Positions 24,751 through 34,192 are shown, counted from the stretch's first letter. The stretch: DNA of 53,594 bases from S012-113 sp965368405 (GCA_965368405.1 CBDUMS010000011.1:1-53594), one strand, 5' to 3'. Notes: generated from the letters alone by a model not told the origin. Program-made: numbers and translations.

Positions 24751-26877
24751 TTACACTTCTTCTAGCTCATTTTTATGTGAAGCAATCACTTCGCTCTGGA
24801 CATTACCAGGAACAGGCGCAAATTCCGCAAATTTCATACTGAAACTAGCCATTCCCTGGGTAAGCGATCGGAGCGTGGTACTATAGCCGTGTAATTCGGC
24901 AAGAGGCACTTTCGCCTTTATACGCTGATAACGACCTGTCGAATCCATACCAAGGATCACAGCTCTACGCGATTGGAGGTCAGTCATAACATCGCCCATA
25001 AGATTCTCCTGTACTTGAACTTCTAAATCCTGAACAGGTTCCAGTAGTTGTGGTCTTGCCCCAACGAATGCTTCTTTAAACGCCGATGCAGCTGCTATTT
25101 TAAAGGAGATGTCATTCGAATCAACAGCATGCATTTTGCCGTCATACACCATTACGCGTACGTCTCGGCAACGCGATCCAGTCAATGGACCTTCTTCCAT
25201 CACTTCCATAATCCCTTTTAGGATTGCCGTCATGTAGCGGGTGTCAATCACGCCCCCAACAATGCAATTATAAAAAACCAGCTTGCCACCCCATTCTAAT
25301 TCTATTTCTTCCTTCTTGCGAATGTTAAAGCCATCAGGGTCGGGCATACCTTCATGGAAAGGCTCGATTTTAAGGTGTACCTCACCAAATTGGCCTGCGC
25401 CCCCAGATTGTTTCTTATGCCTATAATTGGCTGATACTGCCCTCTGGATAGTTTCGCGATAGGATATTTTTGGTTGAGTAAGCTCAATTTCTATATCGTA
25501 AAGCTCTTTGAGCGTCCAGGTAATAGTTGCGAGATGTAAATCGCCCTGGCAATAAAGAATAAGTTGCTTTAACTCACTCGAAAACTCGACCTTGATGGTT
25601 GGGTCCTGACTACTCATTTTCTTTAGGATCTCAACAAGTTTTTCTTCATCACGCGTATTGGCTGCGTTAATGGCTCGTCGGATTCTGGGTTCAGGAAATT
25701 GAATTGGTTTTATGGTGATTGTCTTCCCGATTTTATGCAGGGTGTCGTTGGTCTCTGTATGTTTAAGTTTGAGCGTTGCGCCGATGTCACCACTTGTGAG
25801 CTCATCTACTGGCGTACGCTTATTACCATCCATGATAAATAGCTGATTTAGGATTTCCTCATCACCAGTTCTTGAATTCGTTAGTTTAGAACCACTAACT
25901 ACTTTGCCCGCCTTTACCTTAAAGAAAGAAATCTGACCCAAATTGGCTTCATGTAAAGTTTTAAATACAAAGAGGGCAGTAGGTTCGCTAGGTTTAGCAA
26001 TAACTTGCTCTCCTTCGAGGCTCTGTTCGTTTTCTAGATCGGCAGCAGCTGGGGCAACATTATCGATAAAGCCCATAAGTCGACCACTCCCCATATCATT
26101 TAATGCCGATACACAGAATATTGGGAATAAGTCATGATTCTTCATCCCAAGCTTAATGCCTTGTCGCATTTCATCCTCGCTAAGCGTGCCCTTATCAAAG
26201 TACATTTCCATTAGGCTCTCTTCATTCTCAGCGGCCTTTTCTACGAGCTCATTATGAAGCTGATCTGCTCGTTCTTTCTCGCCGTCGGGTATCGCATGCT
26301 TTTCTGGTTTGCCTCCCTCAGGCCCAAATTTGTACATTTTCATTTTCAGCACATCAATTATGCACTGAGCCCCATCAACCATTAGTGGGTATTGTATCAG
26401 AATGGCATTGTTGCCGTACTGACTGATAATGGATTGGTAGGTTTCATCGAAATTTGCTTTTGGGTGATCAATCTGGTTGATCACAAATAGGGTAGGCTTA
26501 CGAAAACGATCGGTGTAATTCCAAATGATTTCAGTGCCAACCTCAACACCGTGTTGTGCATTTATTACCACGGCCACAGAGTCTGCTACTCGCATAGCAG
26601 ATGCGATCTCACCAATGAAATCGTCCAAGCCAGGGGTATCGATAATATTAATTTTATAGTTCCGCCATTCGGTGTGAACCGGCGTCGCAAAAACGGTCAT
26701 GTCCCGTTCTTTCTCAATTTCATGATAGTCGGATACCGTGTTTTTTGCTTCGATGCTGCCACGTCTATTGATTAGGCCTGCCTCGAAAAGCATTGTTTCT
26801 ACAAGTGTTGTTTTGCCACTTTTGTGTGCGCCTACAAAAGCAACATTCTTTATGTGTTTATCGTCAAAATTGCTCAT
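24751..26877 (-). CDS. EF-G-like translation GTPase paralogue (catalytic His missing)
   Basis: A 708-residue protein with the EF-G domain order (G, II, III, IV, V). G1 is GAHKSGKT (16-23), G4 is NQID (134-137) instead of the usual NKMD, and G5 is CVSALND. G3 reads DTPGLDDF: leucine 84 stands where EF-G has the catalytic histidine of DTPGHVDF. Switch I is also diverged (ERDMTVFATP in place of ERGITI). Domain IV is present (YRHKKQSGGAGQFGEVHLKIEP). It is therefore a second, divergent EF-G rather than the housekeeping fusA, which would sit with rpsL/rpsG. EF-G2 of Bacteroides is a possible functional relative. Confidence 0.87.
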   Translation of the reverse strand: MSNFDDKHIKNVAFVGAHKSGKTTLVETMLFEAGLINRRGSIEAKNTVSDYHEIEKERDMTVFATPVHTEWRNYKINIIDTPGLDDFIGEIASAMRVADSVAVVINAQHGVEVGTEIIWNYTDRFRKPTLFVINQIDHPKANFDETYQSIISQYGNNAILIQYPLMVDGAQCIIDVLKMKMYKFGPEGGKPEKHAIPDGEKERADQLHNELVEKAAENEESLMEMYFDKGTLSEDEMRQGIKLGMKNHDLFPIFCVSALNDMGSGRLMGFIDNVAPAAADLENEQSLEGEQVIAKPSEPTALFVFKTLHEANLGQISFFKVKAGKVVSGSKLTNSRTGDEEILNQLFIMDGNKRTPVDELTSGDIGATLKLKHTETNDTLHKIGKTITIKPIQFPEPRIRRAINAANTRDEEKLVEILKKMSSQDPTIKVEFSSELKQLILYCQGDLHLATITWTLKELYDIEIELTQPKISYRETIQRAVSANYRHKKQSGGAGQFGEVHLKIEPFHEGMPDPDGFNIRKKEEIELEWGGKLVFYNCIVGGVIDTRYMTAILKGIMEVMEEGPLTGSRCRDVRVMVYDGKMHAVDSNDISFKIAAASAFKEAFVGARPQLLEPVQDLEVQVQENLMGDVMTDLQSRRAVILGMDSTGRYQRIKAKVPLAELHGYSTTLRSLTQGMASFSMKFAEFAPVPGNVQSEVIASHKNELEEV

Positions 26878-27069
26878 AATATGTATAAATTAAGAAGGCT
26901 TCAAGATACGATTTTTTAAGTTAAATTTCATAGGATATAAGTCATAAGAAGCTAAAAAAATATGGCTTAAATTGATTTTTGGCTGAGATGAATATTATTT
27001 TTTTCTGTGATCTACGTCATTTTATCTGCGCACTAAATTTTGTATCTTAATAGTGGAAAAAAAATAGCC

Positions 27070-27768
27070 ATGGAAGTCAGGAAGAATAAGAAATATGACC
27101 TAAGGAACTACCGGGTATTGTTTTTTAATATCGGGCTAGTTGTTGCGCTTTTGTTTGTAATTGCCGCTTTTGAGTGGCGATTTTACGATGACTCTGAATT
27201 AATGAATATGGGGCCATCTGACATTGATTTTGTAGAAACGGTAGATGTGCCTGTTACAGAACAACCTCCGCCACCGCCTCCCAAAAACCAGCTCCGCGAC
27301 ATCAAGATAATTGCCGTTGAAGATGTTGAGGACATCGAAGAAGAAATTATGATCAATCTCGATATTGAGATGACGGAAGAATTGGTAATTGAGAAGGCTA
27401 TTGAAACCACGGAGCTGGAGCTCGAAGAAGAAGAATCGGAAGAGATTTTTATAATTGTTGAAGACGCTCCTGTGCCTAAAGGTGGGTTGGGTGCTTTCTA
27501 TGAATATGTGAACAATAATATCAAGTATCCACGTCAGGCATTATCTATGAGCATCGAAGGTAAGGTGTTCGTGCAATTCGTGGTCGATAAAGATGGCGAG
27601 CTTACCAATATCGAAGTAATTAGAGGCATTGGTGGTGGCTGTGACGAGGAAGCAGTTCGCATCATTGAAAATGCACCTAAATGGCAGGCTGGTAAACAGC
27701 GTGGCAAACCTGTAAAGGTAAAAATGGTATTACCTATTACTTTTAGAATGATTGATTCTCCGAACTAA
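27070..27768 (+). CDS. TonB-like energy-transducing protein
   Basis: About 232 residues from the ATG at 27070; a TTG at 27040 would add ten residues and is less likely. There is a single membrane anchor at about 17-35 and a periplasmic part with a short proline tract (EQPPPPPPKNQ), then a strongly acidic stretch rich in Glu and Ile. The C-terminal TonB domain (about 140-232) includes YPRQALSMSIEGKVFVQFVVDKDGEL and a final PITFRM strand. It would carry proton-motive energy to TonB-dependent receptors such as the one at 37747-39996. No exbB/exbD genes are adjacent. Confidence 0.85.
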   Translation: MEVRKNKKYDLRNYRVLFFNIGLVVALLFVIAAFEWRFYDDSELMNMGPSDIDFVETVDVPVTEQPPPPPPKNQLRDIKIIAVEDVEDIEEEIMINLDIEMTEELVIEKAIETTELELEEEESEEIFIIVEDAPVPKGGLGAFYEYVNNNIKYPRQALSMSIEGKVFVQFVVDKDGELTNIEVIRGIGGGCDEEAVRIIENAPKWQAGKQRGKPVKVKMVLPITFRMIDSPN

Positions 27769-28157
27769 GCTAAGTACTTCTGAGCTCGCTTCTTAAGATT
27801 TTCGCGGTCAGCGGTTATGGAAGGATCACTATAAATTCGTGAAGATAGCTCACCAATTACGGCCTTTTTATAGCCGAGTTCGTCAGCTATCTTTTCGCAA
27901 AAAGCAATTTCACTTTTAAATACCTGTCCATCTGCTTTCATTAGCTGAACCAGACTGTATATAAACTCAAACTTTTGATCGTCCGAGAGTAAGTTCAAGT
28001 CCTCTGCCGGTTTGGGGTTATTAATAACGGCCTCGACCTCATCATCTTTCATGCCGTTAACTTTGGCTAGCATTTTCACAAAACGCAACTCTTTTTCTGA
28101 AAGCATTCCGTCTACTGAACCAAGCTGCGCTAATGTATGTAATTGTTTTTCGAACAT
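27765..28157 (-). CDS. TerB-like helical protein
   Basis: A 130-residue cytoplasmic all-helical protein. The pattern of an acidic D-G-x-L-S-x-x-E block (SVDGMLSEKELRFVKML) repeated later as MKADGQVFKSEIAFCEKIA is that of TerB/DjlA-type domains, which bind metal or peptides at paired acidic sites. There is no ter operon around it, so tellurite resistance should not be assumed. Convergent with the TonB-like gene (4-bp overlap). Confidence 0.65.
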   Translation of the reverse strand: MFEKQLHTLAQLGSVDGMLSEKELRFVKMLAKVNGMKDDEVEAVINNPKPAEDLNLLSDDQKFEFIYSLVQLMKADGQVFKSEIAFCEKIADELGYKKAVIGELSSRIYSDPSITADRENLKKRAQKYLA

Positions 28158-28333
28158 GATCTTAATGTTATTTTTAGCAATATAAAAACAAATTTATCAA
28201 GTACCGAAATTTGTACGTCTTTTTCTGATGGATTAGATTTTATCTTTAGCGGTAACCCATCAAGTTTAATATTAGTACCATGCAACCTTTCACTAAGGAT
28301 GCGGTCTTATAACTAGAACTTTAAATAAAACTC

Positions 28334-29017
28334 ATGAAAAAAGGAATTCTTCTGTTAACGGCATTATATCTAATATGCTTTGCGGCTACAGCCCAGAATA
28401 CAGAAACACGTAAAATAGATAATTTTTCTGCGGTGTCCGTAGGCGAGGCTATTAAGGTAGTTCTTGTGCCAGCCAATACAAATGAAGCGAAAATTGTCGC
28501 GCGGAATATCGACCTTGAAGATATCAATACTGAAGTAAGCAGTGACAAATTAAAAATTGAACTTAAGGGCAACCGATATAGGAATATCGACGTCAAAATC
28601 GAGCTTAAATATAAATCAATTAACAATTTGGTCGTCAGCTCAGCGGCAAATGTTACCACAGATGGGCCTTTGAAATCTAATAAGCTTGATCTTAAGGTTT
28701 CTAGCGCGGGAAGTGCACGATTGGAAATCGAAACGGATGACCTGGACCTTGACATTAGTAGTTCCGGAGATCTAGAATTAGAAGGTAGTGCGAGATCGCA
28801 AAGGGTAGAAGTATCGAGTGCCGGTGATTATGAAGGGTATGACCTGGTTAGCGAGACCGCCTACGTTAGAGCCTCTTCTGCTGGCTCTGCCCGGGTGAAT
28901 GTGTCCAAGGAAATCGATGCTAAAGCATCAAGTGCCGGCTCAATTAAATTTAAGGGTAATCCCGAAAAGGTCTACTTAAGTTCTTCTAGTGGCGGCAGCA
29001 CAAGTAAGTCGAATTGA
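28334..29017 (+). CDS. Head-GIN domain protein (DUF2807)
   Basis: A 227-residue exported protein with a signal peptide (cleavage near ATAQNT). The rest is a right-handed beta-helix-like repeat, with recurring SSAGSA/SSSGD turns about every 20 residues (SSAANV, SSAGSARLEIE, SSSGDLELE, SSAGDYE, SSAGSARVNV, SSAGSIKF). This is the DUF2807 'head GIN' signature, often called putative autotransporter adhesin in Bacteroidota. It is a short member of the family. Probably sits on the cell surface or in the periplasm; no ligand is known. It ends 5 bp before the convergent mtaB. Confidence 0.85.
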   Translation: MKKGILLLTALYLICFAATAQNTETRKIDNFSAVSVGEAIKVVLVPANTNEAKIVARNIDLEDINTEVSSDKLKIELKGNRYRNIDVKIELKYKSINNLVVSSAANVTTDGPLKSNKLDLKVSSAGSARLEIETDDLDLDISSSGDLELEGSARSQRVEVSSAGDYEGYDLVSETAYVRASSAGSARVNVSKEIDAKASSAGSIKFKGNPEKVYLSSSSGGSTSKSN

Positions 29018-29022
29018 TGCTC

Positions 29023-30342
29023 TTAGTTGTGTACCAAGATCTCCGGAATCTCTGAAACTTCTGCGAGTCCGCGGGCATTAATATTATTAATTATAACCGG
29101 TGTTATTTCATTAATTCGTAGCGGGTCGTACTTTGCTGCAACACGAATATAGTTTTCAGTAAAGCCATGCATAAGTCCTTCTTCGATATCATTCTCGAAT
29201 AGCACCTTGGCGTCATGGCTTACATTATTTTCGTAGAAAAAGCGCTTCTTCTTCTCAGAAAGACCTCTTAGCATTTTTGACCGCTCATTACGGATTTTCA
29301 TGGGTACTGAATTGGCCATAGCAATTGCTTCAGTATTCGGGCGTTCAGAATAAGTGAAAACGTGTAGATAGGAGACCTCCAATTCATTAAGAAAATTATA
29401 AGTTGTAAGGAACTCTTCTTCTGTTTCGCCAGGAAATCCAACTATTACATCAACACCAATACCCGAATGAGGCATTACTTGCTTGATATGGTTTACCCTA
29501 TCGACATAAAGTGCACTCAAATAGCGCCTTTTCATAGCTTTTAAGACTTTATCTGAACCCGACTGTAAGGGAATGTGGAAATGCGGCATAAATCGTTGAG
29601 ATCCGGCTACAAAATCAATAATCTCATGTGATAATAGGTTTGGCTCAATAGACGAGATCCTAAATCTCTCGACTTCTTCAATTTCATCGAGTGCGCGGAC
29701 CAAATCGTAAAAGCTGTCCTCACGTTGCCCGTTTCGAATTCCGAAATCTCCAGTATTTACCCCTGTCAATACAATTTCTTTGGTGCCGCTCCTTCCGAGC
29801 TCCCTTGCTTCTTTAACAACGTTTTCGATGGTGTCGCTTCTACTCTTACCTCTTGCCAATGGAATGGTGCAGAATGTGCACGAATAGTCACAACCATCCT
29901 GTACTTTTAAAAAAGTTCGGGTGCGATCATTCATACTATAGGATGCGGTGAAAGTATTAGCGCTTTCTATATGCTGAGCGTATACTTCGGCATTGGGCTT
30001 TCGCTTAAAATCACCCAGTAAATCTAATAATCTAAATTTTTCTGCCGCGCCTAGAACAGCATCCACTCCTTCGATATTAGCTATCTCTTGAGGCTTTAGT
30101 TGCGCATAACAGCCGATTATTGCAATGTAGGCATCCGGTGAAATTTGTCTTGCCTCGCGAACTATTTTCCGACATTTTTTATCGGCATTATCTGTTACAG
30201 AACAGGTATTGATAATAAACACATCAGGATTATCCAGAAAATCAACTTTTGCAAATCCACGGTCCTGAAAACTTCTGGATATCGTTGAAGTTTCTGAAAA
30301 GTTGAGTTTACAACCTAATGTATAAAATGCCACTTTTTTCAC
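29023..30342 (-). CDS. mtaB: tRNA t6A37 methylthiotransferase MtaB
   Basis: A 439-residue radical SAM enzyme that converts t6A at position 37 of tRNA to ms2t6A. The N-terminal UPF0004 domain has its three cluster cysteines in LGCKLNFSE, NTCSVT and GCYAQ. The radical SAM motif is CDYSCTFC. The C-terminal TRAM-like part follows SEKKKRFFYENNVSH. The absence of other motif changes and the LGCKLNFSET start point to MtaB rather than MiaB or RimO. The start codon is GTG at 30342; the conserved KKVAFYTLGCKLN begins immediately after it. Confidence 0.93.
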   Translation of the reverse strand: MKKVAFYTLGCKLNFSETSTISRSFQDRGFAKVDFLDNPDVFIINTCSVTDNADKKCRKIVREARQISPDAYIAIIGCYAQLKPQEIANIEGVDAVLGAAEKFRLLDLLGDFKRKPNAEVYAQHIESANTFTASYSMNDRTRTFLKVQDGCDYSCTFCTIPLARGKSRSDTIENVVKEARELGRSGTKEIVLTGVNTGDFGIRNGQREDSFYDLVRALDEIEEVERFRISSIEPNLLSHEIIDFVAGSQRFMPHFHIPLQSGSDKVLKAMKRRYLSALYVDRVNHIKQVMPHSGIGVDVIVGFPGETEEEFLTTYNFLNELEVSYLHVFTYSERPNTEAIAMANSVPMKIRNERSKMLRGLSEKKKRFFYENNVSHDAKVLFENDIEEGLMHGFTENYIRVAAKYDPLRINEITPVIINNINARGLAEVSEIPEILVHN

Positions 30343-30425
30343 GGATGCAAAAATAATGAAACTGAGTTAAAACAATTTATTATTCTAGCGCTAAGACATG
30401 TGAAACCCTCATATAAAACCGACGG

Positions 30426-31361
30426 TTACCTAGGATAATCTGTTTCAAGCATATTTTTAATGCCTTCTTCGTAGCTGACCGGGCTATAATTGAAACGTTT
30501 TTCAAACTTAGAACTATCGAAAATGTAATCGCGATTATACTGATACATCATTTCCTTAATCTCCCGCAATACAGGAATAAATAAGCCCAGAAAACTGGCC
30601 AGGAAAGGAGTGAGGAGCTGTGTTTTAGGCTGAACGCCAAAATAGTCGGCTACCTTGTTAATCCAGGCCTCGGCTGTAAGCGGTTCGGATTTGGTTGGCA
30701 AGTGCCAGACTTGCCCAAAAGCATCGGCGGTATTTCCAAGTATAGCTGTTCCTTTAGCGGCATCTATTACATGCGTAAAGGAATGTCGATATTGAATAGG
30801 CCCAAGCCATTGCGCAGCTTTGCCAGTAGCATAGTTTTGAACTATGGTTTCATTCAGCATGCTGTTTCTTTTGATACCCGAACCATAATAATCGGCGCAG
30901 CGTGCTATTAAACCTTCTATTTTACCTGCGCTGACAGCATTCAGCAACATTTCTGCAATTTCTTTTCTAACGGCCCCTTTTTTACTGATTGGGTTTAAAG
31001 GTGTTGTTTCATCCATGTTGGATAAATGATCGGGGTCGTACATGTAGATATTATCAAAAAAAACCAGTTTAACCCCATGTTCGGCACATCCATCGATTAC
31101 GTTTTTCATTACTACAGGCCAGAGCAGCGACCAGGTTTTAGCTTTATAGGGCAGCCCAATAGTTAGATAAGCAACTTTTGAGCCTGCGATTGCCGCAAAG
31201 GTCTGATCTCGATTAGTGAGGTCCGCCGGAAATAACTCATCTTCAGGATGGCATTTTTTGGGACTTCTCGCAACTAATCTTATTCTATCGGTATACTGTT
31301 CACGAAGAACCATTGCCAGTTCATTCGCAATAATGCCTCCAGAGCCTAATATGGTTTGCAC
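30426..31361 (-). CDS. NAD(P)-dependent epimerase/dehydratase-like protein
   Basis: A 311-residue extended short-chain dehydrogenase fold protein. The Rossmann glycines are at the very start (ILGSGGIIANELA), ADLTNRD gives the acidic cofactor-contact region, and AYLTIGLPY follows. The catalytic Tyr-x3-Lys is not obvious: the expected region reads ARCADYYGSG, so it may be an atypical member (NmrA-like or reductase). The start codon is GTG at 31361. It follows the molybdate genes by 71 bp on the same strand; membership of that operon is uncertain. Substrate unknown. Confidence 0.75.
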   Translation of the reverse strand: MQTILGSGGIIANELAMVLREQYTDRIRLVARSPKKCHPEDELFPADLTNRDQTFAAIAGSKVAYLTIGLPYKAKTWSLLWPVVMKNVIDGCAEHGVKLVFFDNIYMYDPDHLSNMDETTPLNPISKKGAVRKEIAEMLLNAVSAGKIEGLIARCADYYGSGIKRNSMLNETIVQNYATGKAAQWLGPIQYRHSFTHVIDAAKGTAILGNTADAFGQVWHLPTKSEPLTAEAWINKVADYFGVQPKTQLLTPFLASFLGLFIPVLREIKEMMYQYNRDYIFDSSKFEKRFNYSPVSYEEGIKNMLETDYPR

Positions 31362-31432
31362 GCTATTAAGGGGTTAATTGTAAAATTCGGATACTTAAAA
31401 CATAGTAAATATACTACTTATTTATAGCGCAA

Positions 31433-32311
31433 TTATTGGCTTATTTTTTGAATGATAGGATTAAATGCTTTTGAGGTTACAAGAACTTTGTCGCCAATCC
31501 TAAGACCATAAGCTACAGATTCTTCGGCGATTACTTTAACCAATTGGCTACCGATAAGCACAGTTACAATATAAATAACTTCTTCTTCATGTATCTCTAA
31601 AACTTCACCGGCAAACTGAAATTTTCCAATACGTTTATCCTTAAGAAAAACTTCATTGGGCGACCCATCAGCAACTATTTGACCATTGGCTAGGCTAATG
31701 ACACGAGATGACAACTTAAAGATTTCGCCAACATCATGACTCACTAAGATTGTGGTAAGGTTATACCGCTTATGGGCATCGAGCAAATAATCTTGGATTT
31801 TAGTTCGCATTTCATTATCTAATGCAGCCAGCGGTTCATCTAGCATTAGGATCTTGGGACGAGTAACCAACGAACGGCCAAGAGCTACACGCTGTAACTG
31901 ACCGCCACTTAATCCAATTGGTTTTCGATGAAGTAAATCTGTTAGTTCCATCAGTTTTGTTATTTCATCGAGCAGGTTGGCTTCGCTTTGTTCTTTTAAG
32001 CCAAATTTTAGATTTTCAAGTACGGTAAGATTTGGAAAAAGAGCGTAGTCTTGAAATACAAGACCCGTAGATCTATGATTGGGCGCTAGATTTATTCCTT
32101 TGGTGGAATCGAACCATATCGCATTGTCAACTTCTATATGGCCTTGGTCAGCTTTTAATAGTCCAGCTATTAAGCGTAAAAGGGATGTTTTGCCAGCTCC
32201 CGATGGACCATAAACTGTTAAAAATTCACCCTGTTTAATTTCAAGATCGATATCAAGGTTAAGTGCACTCGATTGCGACTTAAGGGTTTTATGTATATTA
32301 ATTCTTACCAT
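31433..32311 (-). CDS. modC: Molybdate ABC transporter ATP-binding protein
   Basis: About 292 residues from the ATG at 32311; upstream in-frame residues overlap modB too far and lack family similarity. Walker A is GPSGAGKT (35-42), Q-loop Q87 is in VFQDYALFP, the signature is LSGGQ (134-138), Walker B ILMLDE (154-159), and the switch histidine is H192. The C-terminal roughly 70 residues are a TOBE domain, as in ModC, and would sense molybdate. It energises import through ModB. The start overlaps modB by 14 bp. Confidence 0.9.
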   Translation of the reverse strand: MVRINIHKTLKSQSSALNLDIDLEIKQGEFLTVYGPSGAGKTSLLRLIAGLLKADQGHIEVDNAIWFDSTKGINLAPNHRSTGLVFQDYALFPNLTVLENLKFGLKEQSEANLLDEITKLMELTDLLHRKPIGLSGGQLQRVALGRSLVTRPKILMLDEPLAALDNEMRTKIQDYLLDAHKRYNLTTILVSHDVGEIFKLSSRVISLANGQIVADGSPNEVFLKDKRIGKFQFAGEVLEIHEEEVIYIVTVLIGSQLVKVIAEESVAYGLRIGDKVLVTSKAFNPIIQKISQ

Positions 32312-32981
32312 GAAATAATCTTGATAATTTGCCTCCATTAATGATATTGAGGCCAAATAGAATAATAAAAGCGAAGGCAAACAGGATAATCGAATATTGA
32401 TTGGCGGTACCGTAATTTAATGATTCTACGGCATCATAAATTGCAATGGAAGCAACCCGGGTTTTATCTGGAATATTTCCACCAATCATTAATACAACCC
32501 CAAATTCACCGAGGGTATGGGCGAAGGTTAAAACAATTCCTGTTAAGATAGACGGTCGAATATTGGGGAGTAATATTTTAAAAAGAACATTACGTTTATT
32601 GCTGCCCAGCACCATAGCCGCTTCGCTTAGGTTTATAGGCAAATTAATAAATCCCGATTGAAGTGGCTGTACCATAAAGGGCAAACTGTAGATAACTGAA
32701 GCAAGCACTAATCCCTGGAAAGAAAAGATTAGTTGTAACCCAAACCATTCTTGTAGAAAACTTCCTAAAAAATTATTAGGACTAAACGCTACAAGAAGAT
32801 AAAATCCTATTACGGTCGGTGGTAGTACCAAGGGCATGCTCACCAGGGTAGCTACAAGAGATTTTAACTTAGACTGTGTAAAGGCAAGCCAGTATGAGAG
32901 GGGAACAGACAGGATTAGCAATATAAGAGTGGTAATTGCAGCTAAGCGTAGCGTTATCCATATGGGCGTCCAGTCTAACAT
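32298..32981 (-). CDS. modB: Molybdate ABC transporter permease
   Basis: A 227-residue inner-membrane permease with about five helices. The EAA-type loop that contacts the ATPase is visible (EAAMVLGSNKRNVLFKILLPNIRPSIL-like, about 126-150), followed by TLGEFGVVLMIGGNIPDKTRV, typical of ModB. It overlaps the Mop-domain gene by 7 bp upstream and modC by 14 bp downstream. Confidence 0.93.
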   Translation of the reverse strand: MLDWTPIWITLRLAAITTLILLILSVPLSYWLAFTQSKLKSLVATLVSMPLVLPPTVIGFYLLVAFSPNNFLGSFLQEWFGLQLIFSFQGLVLASVIYSLPFMVQPLQSGFINLPINLSEAAMVLGSNKRNVLFKILLPNIRPSILTGIVLTFAHTLGEFGVVLMIGGNIPDKTRVASIAIYDAVESLNYGTANQYSIILFAFAFIILFGLNIINGGKLSRLFHGKN

Positions 32982-33376
32982 TCTTCTAAAAGCACTTCAT
33001 TGGTTTTTACCATCGCCAGAACGCTTGAGCCAACAGCTAAACCTAGATTTTTAACGGCATTCGTAGTAATGATAGAGATTATTTCTCCGGCATTGGTGTC
33101 TATAACTAGCTTGGAGAGTAGTGAACCAGACTCAACTGATTTGATAAGACCAAGCATCTTATTCCTTATACTAATTTGCATTTTTTCATCCTTGCCGATG
33201 ATCACTTCGGTTTCTTTAAAGAGCACATTAATTTTACCATCCTTTCGTAAATAATTTGCTGTTTCTGGTGTTTCTATAACTATTGATTTAAAAACGCATT
33301 TTTTCACCTTTATCGTGACCAGGGAAAGGTTTCCGCTTACCTCTACATCCTCGATTATTCCTTGTAATGAATTCAT
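32975..33376 (-). CDS. Molybdenum-pterin (Mop/TOBE) binding protein
   Basis: A 133-residue protein made of two tandem TOBE/Mop-like units: NSLQGIIEDVEVSGNLSLVTIKV at the start, and RNKMLGLIKSVESGSLLSKLVIDTNAGEIISIIT from about 67. This is the molbindin di-domain without the helix-turn-helix of ModE, so it would bind and store molybdate or related oxyanions rather than DNA. It sits between modA (4-bp overlap) and modB (7-bp overlap), an order that ties it to molybdate uptake. Confidence 0.85.
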   Translation of the reverse strand: MNSLQGIIEDVEVSGNLSLVTIKVKKCVFKSIVIETPETANYLRKDGKINVLFKETEVIIGKDEKMQISIRNKMLGLIKSVESGSLLSKLVIDTNAGEIISIITTNAVKNLGLAVGSSVLAMVKTNEVLLEEC

Positions 33377-34176
33377 TCAGGTGCTAATGTTTTATAGCCA
33401 AAGCGCTTTAAAATGGACTGTGCTTTGGATGAGAATAAAAATAAGTAAAACTTCTCGGCGTTTTCGGGTTGTGAAGTCGATTTAATGATTATTGCACCCT
33501 GTTCGATAGGGGAGTAGAGTGATTGGTCAATCAGACTCCATTTGCCTAAACTATTATGCTTTGGTGAGAACACAACAGAGGCCGCGGTAATTCCCAACTC
33601 AGCTGATCCGGAAATGATATACTGATTGGTTTGAGCAACACTTTCACCAAATACCATCTTGGGCTCAATTAAACTCCACTTATTGATTCGCCTAAGATAT
33701 TCTTCGGCAGCAACTCCATATGGTGCCGTAGCTGGATTTGGAATGGCAAAATGTTTAACGGATATGGAACGCGCCGAATCGATATGTGCATAGTCTGCGT
33801 GTACTGTAGACCATAAAACCAGTTGACCAAATGCATAGACTTTGGGGGGGGTAGTTGATAGGCCAAGTTCAGAAAGTCTTTGTGGGTATTTCAGGTCTGC
33901 AGAAACAAAAATATCATAGGGTGCTCCTGCCTCAATTTGAGCCGTGTGCTTGCCAGAAGAGCTTATAATGACCTCTGTGGGAATGCCAGTGATTTCCTCG
34001 AACTCGGTGGATATAGCTTCCATTGCAAATTGTGCATTAGCCGCTGTCGCGATGATCAAAGGTTTAGGGCGAGTTCTATTACAGCTTGTGACCAAGACAA
34101 CCAAAATAACAAAAGCAATGCTTGTTAAGGTAAAGGGTAGAAAAGATGCAAGTCTGCTTTGATGATTCTTATCCAT
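33373..34176 (-). CDS. modA: Molybdate-binding lipoprotein ModA
   Basis: A 267-residue periplasmic oxyanion receptor. The N-terminus has a long hydrophobic leader ending in lipobox L-V-T-S-C (near residue 32), so it is anchored as a lipoprotein. The binding fold starts IIATAANAQFAMEAISTEFEEITG, and ISSSGKHTAQIEAGAPYDIFVSAD holds the serines that clasp molybdate. First gene of modA-mop-modB-modC; all overlaps are 4-14 bp. Confidence 0.92.
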   Translation of the reverse strand: MDKNHQSRLASFLPFTLTSIAFVILVVLVTSCNRTRPKPLIIATAANAQFAMEAISTEFEEITGIPTEVIISSSGKHTAQIEAGAPYDIFVSADLKYPQRLSELGLSTTPPKVYAFGQLVLWSTVHADYAHIDSARSISVKHFAIPNPATAPYGVAAEEYLRRINKWSLIEPKMVFGESVAQTNQYIISGSAELGITAASVVFSPKHNSLGKWSLIDQSLYSPIEQGAIIIKSTSQPENAEKFYLFLFSSKAQSILKRFGYKTLAPE

Positions 34177-34184
34177 GCCGCTGG

Positions 34185-34192
34185 CAAAAATA
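34185..34192 (-). promoter_or_regulatory. TAnnTTTG box before modA
   Basis: TATTTTTG on the minus strand matches the -7 consensus, 8 nt before the modA ATG. If it is the promoter, the transcript would be almost leaderless. No clear TTG is seen at the -33 distance. Confidence 0.35.

Noticed and set aside
27765..28157. Tellurite-resistance function for the TerB-like gene
   Set aside because: No other ter genes are nearby and the fold is used in many other contexts.
28321..28755. 144-codon open frame opposite the GIN-domain gene
   Set aside because: It mirrors the serine-rich repeats of the real gene on the other strand; the plus-strand gene has a signal peptide and a known domain.
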